Origin: Montifringilla adamsi
Lineage: Eukaryota; Chordata; Aves; Passeriformes; Passeridae
DNA length: 64,000 nt
Direction of reading: 5' to 3'
NCBI GenBank assembly: GCA_017590115.1
Contig: JAGGNK010007071.1
Location: 271,535-335,534 of the forward strand
A program made the translations under genes and the position numbers. Shown piece by piece: positions 37,240 to 48,401 of the stretch (the stretch's first letter is position 1; each line of letters opens with the position of its first letter). Under the pieces are notes generated by a model. The model saw nothing but the letters and a program-made list of their open reading frames with translations. It had not been told where the DNA came from and did not search any database.

Positions 37240-38165
37240 GTATGAATGGCTGGGCAAGCCCGGGCCCATCCTGCTGACAGAGCACATTCTTATCCAGGTG
37301 GCAGAAGACACACAGCTGGCAGGACTACTTGATAGGTCTGATTGATGGGTGGCTATCCAGAAGAGCCTGGCCATGGGGGTGGGAAGAGGCCAAGAGGACC
37401 ACCGTGCAGTCTGGCCAAGACAAATGCCCAGACATTGCCTGGGGTGCAGAGCCCTGGCAGCAATTCCCCCAGGACTAGTGGGACGAGGGAACAGCTCTTT
37501 GGAGATGGCCTAAGGCCCTGTCAGCAGCAAGCTGAACAGGGCCAGCAGCAAGGGCCCAAGCATCCTGTGTGAGCAGGAGTCTGGCTTGGAGAGCCAGGGG
37601 AGGAGATGGGTTATCCCCCTTTGCTCAGCACTCTGTAATTGACATCTGAATGCTGCATCCAGTGTTGAGCCCCTGCAGTACAGGAAAAACACAGACTGAT
37701 GTTAGTTAGTTCAACAGATGCCACCAAGAAGGTCAGTGGCTGTAGCACTTGCTCTGTGAGGAGAAGTCTGCAGAGTGGGGTCTAGTTCAGCCTCAAGCAG
37801 CGATGGCTTTGGGGGCACCTCTCAGCAGTCCTCAGTACGTACAGCGTGTGATTGAAGAGGCAGAGCTGGGCTTTTCACAGTGGCTGTGATGGGACAGTGA
37901 GAGACAACAAGCACAAACTGAAACTAAAAAGATTCAGAGTGGATATGAAGAATTTTTTTCACTGCTAGGACAGCCAAGAAATGTAACAGATTGACAAAAA
38001 AGGCTGCTGTGTCGCCCATCTTTCAGGTTGCCAAGACCCACCTGAATAAAGAACTGAGCACCTTGGTCTGACCTTGTGTCTAACCCTGCTTTGGGCAAGG
38101 GGTGCTTGGACTACAGATTTGCTCTGTCCCTTTCAGCCTGAATTACCCTGTGACTCTCTATGAGT
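37240..38165 (+). mobile_element. Old CR1 LINE fragment
   Basis: Degraded CR1 3' sequence in plus orientation: gctgaacagggccagcagca near 37530, the agagacaacaagcacaaact block at 37901-37920, attcagagtggatatgaaga then tttttttcactgctaggaca near 37931-37972, and gtctgaccttgtgtctaacc near 38067-38086. It is more diverged than the copy at 28490. The upstream limit is approximate. Confidence 0.6.
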
Positions 38166-39492
38166 ACCTATTTTGAAGAGTCACGGTGGAAGTGGTGCCT
38201 CTTCATATCTATGAAGGAAAGAACAGAGCATTTCTCTCGTCACTTTTGCACTGAGAAGAAGGTTTTGGGTTAGCAAAATATTTCATTTCTGGATTCTAAG
38301 AAGTCTCAAGGGTATGGGACAAAAAGAGATACTCAGACTTCTGTCACCTAGAAAAAGGGGCAGATGTTTTTGATTGACATGCTAATGTCACTATCTCCAT
38401 CGGTCCTTTGGGACATATATGACTGTAAATTTGCTTCGTTGTTTTTTGCTCTCTGAGTTTTTTTACAATCCTCATGCTCTGTCTAGAGACCTTGATTCAA
38501 CCTGCTGTTGCAGGCGGAACTGTAGATCTGAAGTTCCCTGTGCAGATTTCCGTGTTAGCCTCAGAGCAATACTCAAGCCCTGAGCAAATGCATCCCTATT
38601 TAATTTCCCTAGCAACTATGAAAGGAGGTTATGTTCAGAGACCTGTCCTCTGGCATCAGTGCAGAGCACTCAGAATGGCTAGATTTGGCTAAGGTGGCAA
38701 GAAGATTGTTGCTCGGAAGCAAGTGTTATTAGGGAGAAGCTACTTCTCTTTCAGGGCTGGACTTTTCTCAGAGGAGGTAAAAATTGCTGTTGGACTTGCA
38801 TGAGAATTCAGGTCTTGAATTGTCAGCAGGGGAGGCTGGGGGAAGCAGTGGTGAGTCTCAGATGGACTAAATAGTTCTGGGTAAGCACATGGGATAGCTG
38901 AGCAAGTAATAGAGGATCATAGATTCAGTGAGGATTTGAGTTGGTCTGTTCACAGCTTGAAAGGTTACAGCCTACAGATGCAAGAACAGGCTTTGTTTTC
39001 CTGCACTGCAGAACTTACACCCCCTTCCTAAATAAAGTTATCAGAAGAGGCTGCACAACAAACATACATATTTGCACTTCTGTCAGCACTGATGTCTGTC
39101 AGGACCAGCTGCCTTCTCCAGTCATTCTCTGTTCTCCTTGCAAAACAGAAATTCATGTACATCACAAGCAAAACCAAACATGAAACAAAGCAACAGAAAG
39201 CAATGCAGGTATATTATTGCTCTAGTCGCCTTAGGCAGAGGATTCACTCACTGACTGCAGTGAGTTCTAAGTGACTAAGCTAAGTTAGAAAGCCAGTGTG
39301 AGCAGCAAATGGATCACTTTAGAAGACCACTGCAGAATGGCTGAGTGCTTATTTCTCACAAGCTTTTCCTGAAACAAAAAAAAATTAAAACCAAAAACAA
39401 CTTTCCAAGCCCACTGTAGATAAACACACCAGGTCTCAGCTGCTGATATACGTACCAGCTTTACAGTTTAGAAAATGAATTATTATACTTAC

Positions 39493-39550
39493 TTGTTTGT
39501 AAGCAGTGTCTCTGCTGCTACAAGCTTCTGGTGAGGTGTTTGCAGGCAAA
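39493..39550 (-). other. ALDOB: Predicted ALDOB non-coding first exon
   Basis: On the minus strand a TATA box at 39586-39577 is followed about 30 bases later by this stretch. It ends in ttacaaacaa before a consensus donor gtaagtat. Splicing to the acceptor at 33402 would give a short leader of about 70 bases before the ATG. This fits the known ALDOB layout of one small untranslated exon several kb upstream. The transcription start is estimated. Confidence 0.6.
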
Positions 39551-39576
39551 GAGACCTGGTCCTTCTAATCACTAAC

Positions 39577-39586
39577 TTTTATAAAA
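39577..39586 (-). promoter_or_regulatory. ALDOB: TATA box of the predicted ALDOB promoter
   Basis: The minus strand reads TTTTATAAAAGT. The region just upstream is pyrimidine-rich on the plus strand (39599-39650). ALDOB is a tissue-specific gene, so a TATA promoter without a CpG island is expected. Confidence 0.55.
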
Positions 39587-39659
39587 TTCCTGGTGGGGCG
39601 TTTTTTTTTCTCACTCCACTCCTTTGTTGTCCCTCCTCCCCCGCAAGCTGTTGGGGGAC

Positions 39660-42600
39660 GTGTCACTGCTCAAGGCTGGTCACTGGCTATCAGACCACCA
39701 CCACACACCTCCAATGAGACCTGGTCATGCTCCTGCTGTTCCTTCCTTTTCCCCTCCCCTGTATATATTAGGCCATTCATGCAGTAAAACTGAGATGTTT
39801 TCCAGTTATTTCAAATTATTCCTCCTCTTTCTAAAACAGACCAAAAAGAACTACAAGAGAAACCATGGAAATTGCTTACAGGTATCTTGGACACAGCTTT
39901 ATCATTTAGGGCTAGATCTTCTGAAAGCTTATATTTAGGAAACTGCAGGATGAAAGAGCAGAAAACAAAATGCAGAAACAATGCAACAGATCCTTAACTG
40001 GCATGAGCTGGTATAATTTCAGTGGCTTCCTAAGTGTTACATTGCTTTTCCTCACTGCAAAGTCTTACAAGGAACCATATGTTTCTTTTCCAGTTGATAT
40101 GTGGAAAGGCAAAATGTGATGCTACAGTATCAGGTTTTATGATAAAGTTTAATGCAAGTTCTGATTTTCTGTAATACAGTGTACCTGTGAAATTAATGGT
40201 TGTCAGACCACATATGCCCACATTGAGGTGCACAGCTGCAAGCCGTATTTTCCCCCAAATCCCACTGAGATGCCCACCCATATTGCAGTGATGTGAAAAC
40301 TTCTCTGTTGCTTAGCAGAATTTTTCAGTGGAAAATACTGATGCTGTATAAATGGTGTAATGGAATGAAGGATTATAGTAGACGATGTCACTGTTAGTAT
40401 GCAGACCCATCTCACTGACCATACTGTGCAGAAATAATAGTGATAATACAATTACACTGGAAAAGACTACAAACTTCCATCACACGTAATCATACTTTGG
40501 GGATAATTGTGTCCCTTAAAAATAAGGTTATAGTAGCTTGATTTCTTAAATAATAATAATAGGGGAAAGCTTGCATCATGAGTGATATGCAGTGTACTTG
40601 CATTTATCAAACAACTAACTTGGCCCATAAAAAGTAGCAAATCATTGCCTGCACTAACTATTCCATGCCAAAATTGCTGTATTATCCAAGCTGTAATTCT
40701 GTCTCATGGAGGTGGTGTTTGATCTCAGACCTGGCAACTCTCACACCTTTCCAGTGGCCAGGAAGGCAGGGCTCCCAGTGGGAGTTCAGTTTCAGAGGCA
40801 GAACCATCTCTCCTCTGCAACCCTGGGGTTCCTCATCCTCCTCAGCCTCTGGCATGGGAAGGAGGACATAGGACAAAGATCCCAGTCAAGGATAAGGATA
40901 GGGTGAACAAGAAGGGAGGTCAGTTGTACTAAAGAACAGCTACTCTCAGTTTTTTGTATTCTTAAAAATGGTTATGCAGACTATCGCAGTGATTGCTGAT
41001 ACACTTTTTTTAGTGAAGAGTATAATCACTTACTAGAGAAAGGATTACTAGCTGGTTTTGAGTTTTGGATGTCTGAGAATTTATTGCTTAAATACATATC
41101 TAACTAAGTACAGGGGCGGTTCTGCACATATTATGGCTTTTTTATGTGTTCATGAAAGAGTTGATATAAACAGTCTTGCAATATAAAAAACTTATAGCTG
41201 TGTTTGGAACATCACGGTAAAGCAGATGCATAAGATGCATTTAAGCCCTAGTTACAGGGCTTAAATGTTCATTGTTGAGCCTTTTATAGCATAGAAACAG
41301 AAAGCAGTAGTTAGCTATAAAAGAGATTGCTTAGGTTAAAATACAAGAAATGTGTTACAACATAAGTGAATTTTCTATTTGAATGTCTTGGAGACTTTGC
41401 TGGTGTCAACCTTCTCACCTGGAATTCCCATATAGAAGTTGACAGAAGTATGCATTTAAAAATATTAAGGACCATTGTAAACTGTATTCACGTGTGTCAT
41501 GGGTTACTACTTAGGTCTTAATTTGTGGGCTTACTTTTTGGAATTTGACAATTTAATTGCTGTCGTTATATCCAGCCTTGCTGTCAAAGGATATGATAGT
41601 TCTGCACTTAAGTTTTAGGTGAAGTCTTGCAGGATAAAATATGCTAAAATCAACAGAAAGCTTGTTTTAAAGACAGATAAAAATATTGTAATTACTTACA
41701 ATTTTCCAGATTGTGATTCCTATTGTCTGTTTCTACCAGTATAATTCTGGTAATGTTTTGCCTTTAACTACTCAAATTATCTAGCATCTTAAATAAATTA
41801 AAAAAAAAAAAAGTAAATGGGAGAGAGATAGATACGTAAATGGGAGAGAGTAATACACGTCAGAAAGAATGATGAAAAACAAATAGATGAAAAAACTTCA
41901 GAGATTACATGGTCACCATGAGAAAAATTACAAATGTATAGCTTCTCTCTGCACTTAAGTAAATTAAATTGTATTTTGGATGTGGTCAAACCTGTAAAAT
42001 GGATTGAAATGGAATGGAAAAAAACACTGGAAGTTGGAAAGATATCCAAGAATAATATGCATCCACATGAAAAACACCTGGCTCTGTTGCCCTATGAGGC
42101 TGCTGCCTGCGTGATGAGGTTAAAGTCTAATCTGAGCAGGCTCAAGCAGAGTGGAGTCTATCTCCTACCCACCTGTCCACACTGTGCTGGATGTTTCCTG
42201 TTTTCTGTACTCTGCAGTCTTGCTTAACAATCTCAAAGTCCAGCTTGTTCATCCCTATCTAATCAGAGGTATTGTTTATTAAGTGGTTTGTTTTCCCCAG
42301 TCACCTACAGCCCTCACCCCTGATATGTAGAGCCTGGCTGTTTAACCCCACTGAAAGAAATGCCCCTGTATTTTTGGCTCCACAGCACAGTCTGCAGACA
42401 AGTACATTGGGTGGGCTGGGGGTGTTGGGCAGAACAGACTCAAACCACCAAGGAGATTGCACAAGGAAGGGTTTACTTTGTTCTGCATTCTGTGCAACTT
42501 AAAGCTGGTCTGCAATGAGCATCATGACCTGGAATGAAAAACACACAAGCATGCAACACTGCTGTTATCAAAACACAGATCTTTGCTATTATTTAAATAG

Positions 42601-43550
42601 TGGGTATAGCAAACAAGGATACAACTTTAAACTGAGCTGCCTGCAGCAACTTTCCTGGGCTGTGAGAAACAGCTGTAACAGGACATGAAGATAAATGCTG
42701 TAATGAAACTTGTCTCTGTGCCTTTCTGTTGACATTTTGTTTTTAAATAAAGCAAGAAGGTAAACACCTGGGTTCTATAAAGGGAGACATTTAACTGTTT
42801 ATTACCTGTTTATCTGAGCAGCACATGGTACCCCAAAAAAGCACAATTAGGTACTGCATGGTAATATTTATTTGCTTTAAGTTTGCAAAATACAAAGCAC
42901 AGCAGATGTCTGAACTGGACAAGCTTGCTGAAAGGACCATTTGTAGGTGTGGTTTCTGTCCAGGAGCACTGGACACCGAAGCTGAAATTCTAAGAGAAAA
43001 TAGAGTCATCAAAACTTTGAAGCATCTAGGCAGAATTTGTGGGGCAGTTCCTGCAAACCACTTCTGCTTTTGAAGGGTCTACACAAAACCACAGCTTTGG
43101 AACAGAGACAGGTCAGAGATGAGACCTTAGTAAGGATGGGGAAATAAGGCCTTCCCCTCCTCATTAGCTTAAATTTGAAACATTCACTTTGTCCAACATT
43201 TCTGCTGCCCTAATGTGAGGATTTTTGTAACAATTGTCCAGGGCAGTAGGCAGGAAAGCTGTGCGTGTTGGTGTGAGAGCTTTTCTTTGGGAATGACTAA
43301 GGAGAGTGATCTGGAATCTCCCAGTTCCCTCCCAGGTGGTGCATGGTGATTAGTTCCAAGTTTGTATTAAATAGGGTCTCCGTGAACAAAAGCTGATTTT
43401 TTAAGAAAATTTGTACTTTCAGAGTTATTCTTTGCCCATGTGGAGACATGGGATGCCCAGTGCAAGCAGCACAGAATCCAAGTTTGTACACTGTCCCTCT
43501 GCCCTATGGTGAGTGCCCTGGGTGTTTTTGTGCAGCAAGGCAGGAGCAGT
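39660..43550. other. Intergenic spacer ALDOB-PGAP4
   Basis: No gene or confident repeat is recognised. Possible PGAP4 polyadenylation signals (AATAAA on minus) occur at 42867-42872 and 42798-42803, which would imply a 3' UTR of about 0.7 kb. Confidence 0.45.
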
Positions 43551-44738
43551 TCACAGCAGTTTCGGGTCACTGTTCAGTCGAAGGCTGGAGTACATCCCCA
43601 CGTGCTGCACCAGGTTGGGCTCCACCACGAAGGCGTTCTCACCCTTGCCCTGCAGCAGCGAGTAGAGGGCAGTGTCCTTGGCGAAGCCCCGGCGGCAGCC
43701 CAACCCCCGCAGGTATCCCGAGGCCCGGCGGGCAGAGGCAGCAGGGAAGAGCATGGCGGGCGTGCAGCACTCGCTGGCTGGCACCACGTTGTAGAGCGAG
43801 GGGTGCAGACGGCGCAGCTCCAGCCCGTAGTGCCGCCCCACCAGCTCTGACAGAGCCATGCTGTACAGGGCGAAGAAAGCCACGAGGCACCAGCTGGGGC
43901 CCGCCCGCCCCGTGGCCCGGCAGTACACACAGCTCAGTACCGGCCCCAGGAACATGCCCAGGCCCAGCCACTCCAGGATCCTCATGGGCTCAGGGTTGAA
44001 GTAGCGCTGGAGCCTCTCGGGATGGTACAGCTTGAAGTAGAGAGCATCTCTGAGGTAGGGCTTGGAGAACCGGGCTGAGAAGAGGTGCTGCAAGACAGAA
44101 AATATCTCCTCCTCTGGCACGGCATCATCTTCCACGAGGAGGATGTACTCTGGGTTGTACACCAACAGTGACTGCTCCAGGCAGAAGACGTAGTCCTGCT
44201 TCTCCTTCTCAAACTGGTTCAGGCTGGGGTCAGGATTCTCTCCAGTTCTGTCACGACTGACTATAGGAAAGAAACTGCTCAGCAGCCTGACATCCTCATG
44301 GCTGCTGGGGTCTGACTCCACATTACAGAGGAGCATGCGGTGGTTCTGGCAACGTGCCCCACATTTCTGGAGAAGACGGTGGAAGTGGGAGGCCACTTGC
44401 AAGACATAGTGGAAATCATTCTGCCTCTGCACAGTGATAATGGTGATCAGCAGCAAGGGCTGGAAGGTGTCACTGCCAGAGGCCTCGGAGGCATTTGGCA
44501 TCTGCATCTTCTCAAAGTAATGAAGGGCATCCTGGCCCTCCTGCTGGTTCCGCTTCAGGAACTCCCGGCTCATGGGGTTCAGGTGCCAGCGCCGCAGGTA
44601 GAAGTAAGAGTGCAGGAGCCGGTGGCAGATCAAAGGTGCAACCACACCAAAAGTCACCACAGTCAGGGTGAGGAGATGGATGAAAGGGCTGGACCAACGG
44701 CACCACTTCCCACAGAGCTGCCAGGTTCGGTGTAACAT
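43551..44738 (-). CDS. PGAP4: GPI-glycan GalNAc transferase PGAP4 (TMEM246), complete
   Basis: A single uninterrupted frame of 395 codons (the human protein is 403) matches post-GPI attachment to proteins factor 4. This Golgi enzyme adds the beta1,4-GalNAc side chain to the first mannose of GPI anchors. It has the unusual family topology. A short N-terminus is followed by TM1 (about 19-39), then a GT-A-like domain with the Asp-rich EDD motif at 203-205 (YILLVEDDAVPEEE). The domain is split by a tandem TM pair (about 255-276 and 282-300), then SELVGRHYGLELRRL, VPASECCTPAMLFP and VVEPNLVQHVGMYSSLR. A sequon is at Asn82. The start is the first ATG of the frame; an in-frame stop lies 12 codons upstream (44774-44772), so no longer ATG start is possible in this exon. 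The GC-rich 3' half contrasts with the AT-rich neighbourhood. The upstream exon is non-coding. Confidence 0.96.
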   Translation of the reverse strand: MLHRTWQLCGKWCRWSSPFIHLLTLTVVTFGVVAPLICHRLLHSYFYLRRWHLNPMSREFLKRNQQEGQDALHYFEKMQMPNASEASGSDTFQPLLLITIITVQRQNDFHYVLQVASHFHRLLQKCGARCQNHRMLLCNVESDPSSHEDVRLLSSFFPIVSRDRTGENPDPSLNQFEKEKQDYVFCLEQSLLVYNPEYILLVEDDAVPEEEIFSVLQHLFSARFSKPYLRDALYFKLYHPERLQRYFNPEPMRILEWLGLGMFLGPVLSCVYCRATGRAGPSWCLVAFFALYSMALSELVGRHYGLELRRLHPSLYNVVPASECCTPAMLFPAASARRASGYLRGLGCRRGFAKDTALYSLLQGKGENAFVVEPNLVQHVGMYSSLRLNSDPKLL

Positions 44739-44775
44739 AACTGCTGCAGAAAGAGGGCACTCCTGCACTGCTCAT
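44512..44775 (-). CDS. Overlapping upstream ORF of PGAP4 (87 codons), putative
   Basis: This frame starts 37 bases before the PGAP4 ATG, is out of frame with it, and runs 227 bases into the PGAP4 coding region. The start context gggcATGA is weak, but so is that of the main start (cagttATGT). The encoded peptide is rich in Pro and Ala and has no recognisable domain. It may only act as a translational brake, or may not be translated. Confidence 0.3.
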   Translation of the reverse strand: MSSAGVPSFCSSYVTPNLAALWEVVPLVQPFHPSPHPDCGDFWCGCTFDLPPAPALLLLPAALAPEPHEPGVPEAEPAGGPGCPSLL

Positions 44776-44868
44776 GCCCTCAATCCTTCACTTCCAATAC
44801 ATCCTTCTCCCTGGACTGCAGGATACCACTGGGGCCATTGCTTCCAAACCTGCACAGGTTGTCCAAGT
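44739..44868 (-). other. PGAP4: PGAP4 5' UTR part of the coding exon, with two uORFs
   Basis: On the minus strand a very strong acceptor (ccttttttcttcctttctag) ends at 44869, so the exon probably begins at 44868 (acttggacaacc). Within the leader there are two upstream ATGs. One is at 44838, a 16-codon uORF ending at 44788. The other is at 44775 and opens an 87-codon frame running over the main start to 44512. Confidence 0.6.
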
Positions 44869-45378
44869 CTAGAAAGGAAGAAAAAAGGATGGTTACTGAA
44901 ATAGGAACTGACAGAGAAAATAGGAAGCAGAGGACTAGTCTCTGAGTAAGCTAAAATACAGGGCCCCTGTCAAATCCCTTATGGTAGACATCACAGAATA
45001 GTCCTGGGATATTGAGGACAGATGAGCCAAACTTAATTTCCAGCAAAGGACCCCTAAGGCCGTTTTAGCACATAGGAACTCTGACCTAACCAAGCTTGAA
45101 AGGACTTAGTGTGTTTGTTACTATGCTTCAAACATGTAACAACAGACAAGGTGAATGCAGGATGTGTGGAAATCCTTTTCTGTTAAAGGCACAGAACTTA
45201 GGTACCCCTCTCTGGTGACAGTGACATAATAATGTTTAGATCACTTTCACAAAGCAAAGCCAGAATTCTTGTATCTTAGTCTGGCACATATTGGAGAGAC
45301 AAACTTTTACCTCCTTGGAGGCACACACGCTTCCCTCCTGCTGCTCACACACTTCCAAATGTGGTTTTTTTCACCCTC

Positions 45379-45474
45379 CTCCCCAGAGTGTGAAGCCTTG
45401 TAACAAAGACACCAATTTACTTCACACTCCCCAGAGTGTGAAAGCCATATAACAAAGACACCAATTTACTTCAC
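45379..45474. repeat. Tandem duplication, period 48
   Basis: Two adjacent 48-base units share ctccccagagtgtgaa-gcc and aacaaagacaccaatttact with about four differences. Confidence 0.9.
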
Positions 45475-47010
45475 TAGTCTGTGTATGCTAAGGGTGTGTG
45501 TCTATTTCTCTCAGATGTCTCCTCCTTATAGGACTCTGTGAAATACATGAGCAGAGCAACATGAACATGTTGTAATTGAGCCATTGACTCCTTATTTAAA
45601 AGTACACAATTTAGAAATATATGCCTTTAATTTTAAACTGAAGTATTCACATAAATATGTAATGTTTTTTGTATACACATTCGCTTTAAGCAAATATCCA
45701 TCTTCACCAAAGTTAGAGTTTTCCATATCTTCTTCTCTGGCTGCCCTGAACACCTCGCAGCCTGGCCGACAAAAGCTTGCTCAAAATCAGGGCAGTTAGG
45801 TTGTTTGGATGAATTCTCTTTTGTCACTTTTAATCTGCTGTTTCATTCTCCCTTTAATTTCCTATTCCCGCTCCCTAAGAACTGAAGTACTTATGTTCCC
45901 CTCACTGAGATGACTGAATGTGCACTGGGTGTTCAGTGCAGAGTTTCTCCAGTTTTTACCCTTCTGCCTTCAGCAAGTTCTGATCATCAAATGGTGGTTC
46001 CAAAATGTTGTTCTTTGTCCTTTTCTGCACTGTCATCTGAAGCAGCCTAAGCAAAGTTAGGTAGATGGAAAAAATAATGGCTTTTATCCTCTGTCTCAGA
46101 AAAATTGCTCTTGTATGAGAACAGACTTGGAAGACATGGAGCAAGGTCTGGCTTTGGGGATACTTCAGAAATGCCTTCTTTACAGAGATCACAGATTTGC
46201 TGGTTTTTACCATTAGGAGAACCTTTTGCCATATGGGAATGTGCAACTATCTATGAAAGGCCTTTTAACAAGATTAATGCAAAATATACAAGAGTTATTC
46301 TAAATATTTGTTAGAGAAAAAGCAGTTCATGCTGTGAGATCTCAAACCATCCTTAGGTAGATTGTGGCATCAGTGTTTGTGCACTCTTAGGGCTCAAGAC
46401 AAGATTTAGAATAATTAAAATGAGAACAAATTTACATGCTGATGAATGAGAATCTGCAGCTTCTTCCATATTGCTTTCTTTTCCTGTCTTGTTACACAAC
46501 CCTGTTGCATAAATGCTGTATTGAATTGCATCATTGAACCTTGTAAAGGCCTTAAAGGTGATGGCTGCACTTCAGCTGCTAGATCCAAGTCCTGAGGATT
46601 CAGGATGTGAAGCCCTGAAATCCACCAGATGCAAAGATCTGGCATTTAAATGCATTTATTCATCCAGAATCCTGGACCTTCCAGCTAACCTGTAACAAGC
46701 ATTAAGAGAACACAAACATGCAGAATCATATTCTACAGGTCACGCTGTTGAGCCTTCTCTTGATACAAGCATCATTGTAGGCACTGGCTCTGAACAAACC
46801 TCCAAACTTGAAAGCGAGGTCCACAGTGGGGAAAGGAGATTAAGGAAAACTAGAAGGTAGTTTAGTTCTCAGGGAATAAAGTTTACTTTCCATCTTCCAA
46901 CTATGTTGAAGCTCTGAGCTACAAAACCTATGAGCTGGCCATGAGATCTTGGGATATATATTGAAGCACTAGTAATAGTTATTTGAGTGTTTCTTCATTA
47001 ATAATTCTTG

Positions 47011-47110
47011 GAGCAACCTGATTTAGTGAGTGGAATCTGGCAGGGAAGTTGGAAATAGCTGTTCTGTAAGATCCCTTCAATCCAAACCATCCTATGATTC
47101 TATGATGATA
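47011..47110 (+). mobile_element. CR1 LINE 3'-end fragment
   Basis: It contains ggagcaacctgatttagtga followed after a gap by cccttcaatccaaaccatcc and tatgattctatgatga, the CR1 terminal repeat. Confidence 0.8.
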
Positions 47111-48372
47111 ACGTTCACCCAAGGAAGAGACCTCCTTCCCTCACATCATCTTCTACTGAAGAGGGAAAAATGGTTGTGCTGTCCTCCCTAGTGGCCAGCA
47201 GAGCTGGAGGGGCTGCAGCCTCATGAGATTAATCAAACAAGTTCTCACTTGACATGTTGCTCTTCTGCAACCCTTGAACTTGTTGTTCAAGGATCATGTC
47301 CCAGGTCCCTGCAGCTGGACTCACACTGAGCCCAACAGTGCTGGCAAAGTGGTGTGAGGACTCCACCTGCTGGTGTCCCAGATCCCGGTTCAAGGCAGGG
47401 TCAGTGAGGTGGTGCAGGTGAGCAACACTCTCTCTGGAGGTACCTCCTTTTCCAGCTTCCCCTGGAGAAGTACATAGCCACCAAAGCATGGAAGCCACCC
47501 ATGCAGGTCACTGTGTTGTAATTCCATGCGTTATGACTTATTCTTGGCTTCACTTCACCAGTAACAGAATTCGAGATCTTAGAGCTCTTATTCTGACTCT
47601 GCAGCTCAGGGACCCTCAAGAAAACAGTAATCACATACAGACACTACTGCTACTCTTCACATCCTCCTCTGCTGCCTGAGCTGTTCACACTTACATGGAC
47701 AGCCACACTGTGTGTTTGTCACTCTGTCTGCTGAGGAAAAGGCTGTTTTCATGGGGCAGTGAAATAACCACAGAGGCTAAAAACAGTCAGAAGTGTATTA
47801 AAGCAGGACAAATACTGCAATTAAAGTTAAAATCAAGCTGAAGAATCTAGAAGAGAGGGAAAGGACTGACCTCCTTCACACCTTTTGTAACACTGGGAAC
47901 CTGAGGGTTCAAAATATGGATTAATAAATTCTTACTTCTGCAGACGTGAAGCTTGCTCTTATCTGCAGGATTTGAATCCAGAGTTTCTGCTCAGGCTGTT
48001 TTCCCGCCATTAGGATGGTTCTGACTTCAGAGGAGATACTCTTTCAGGAGCTCTTTGTACTGTCAGTTTTATTTTTTTTCTCTTTCTAGGGGGAAAAACA
48101 TCTTGTTTGTTTTTCATGCAAGTGGCATTTCAGACAGAAAAAAAAATAAAAGAAGTTTGAGGAGAAAAAGAAGAATCAGATTTGGATTTTATAGTGCCTT
48201 AAAAACCCCCACTTTATTAAACCTGAATAATAACTGCTTTGCAACCATATAAATACCTGCAATGGAGGCCACATTTACACATGTTCTGTGTAGAACTGAG
48301 CCATTGCTTAAGCACAACTAGAAGCTGTGGTGATATAAATCTGTACTTCGGCTTGTTTCTTTTCTTGGATTC

Positions 48373-48401
48373 TCATGATGGAGATTCCTTCTCCATCATG
48401 A
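48373..48401. repeat. Perfect 12-bp hairpin, 5-base loop
   Basis: Arms tcatgatggaga and tctccatcatga flank ttcct. The hairpin lies in non-coding sequence. Confidence 0.85.

Larger units (their letters stand above)
33402..39492. other. Predicted ALDOB intron 1, 6.1 kb
   Basis: This stretch lies between the first coding exon and the predicted untranslated exon. In mammals this intron carries a liver enhancer, but I cannot point to a specific element here. It contains a MIR-like stretch at 36935-36990, a CR1-derived region at 37240-38165 and otherwise unremarkable sequence. Confidence 0.5.

Noticed and set aside
43448..43999. 183-codon plus-strand frame opposite PGAP4
   Set aside because: It is an antisense shadow of the GC-rich PGAP4 coding exon.
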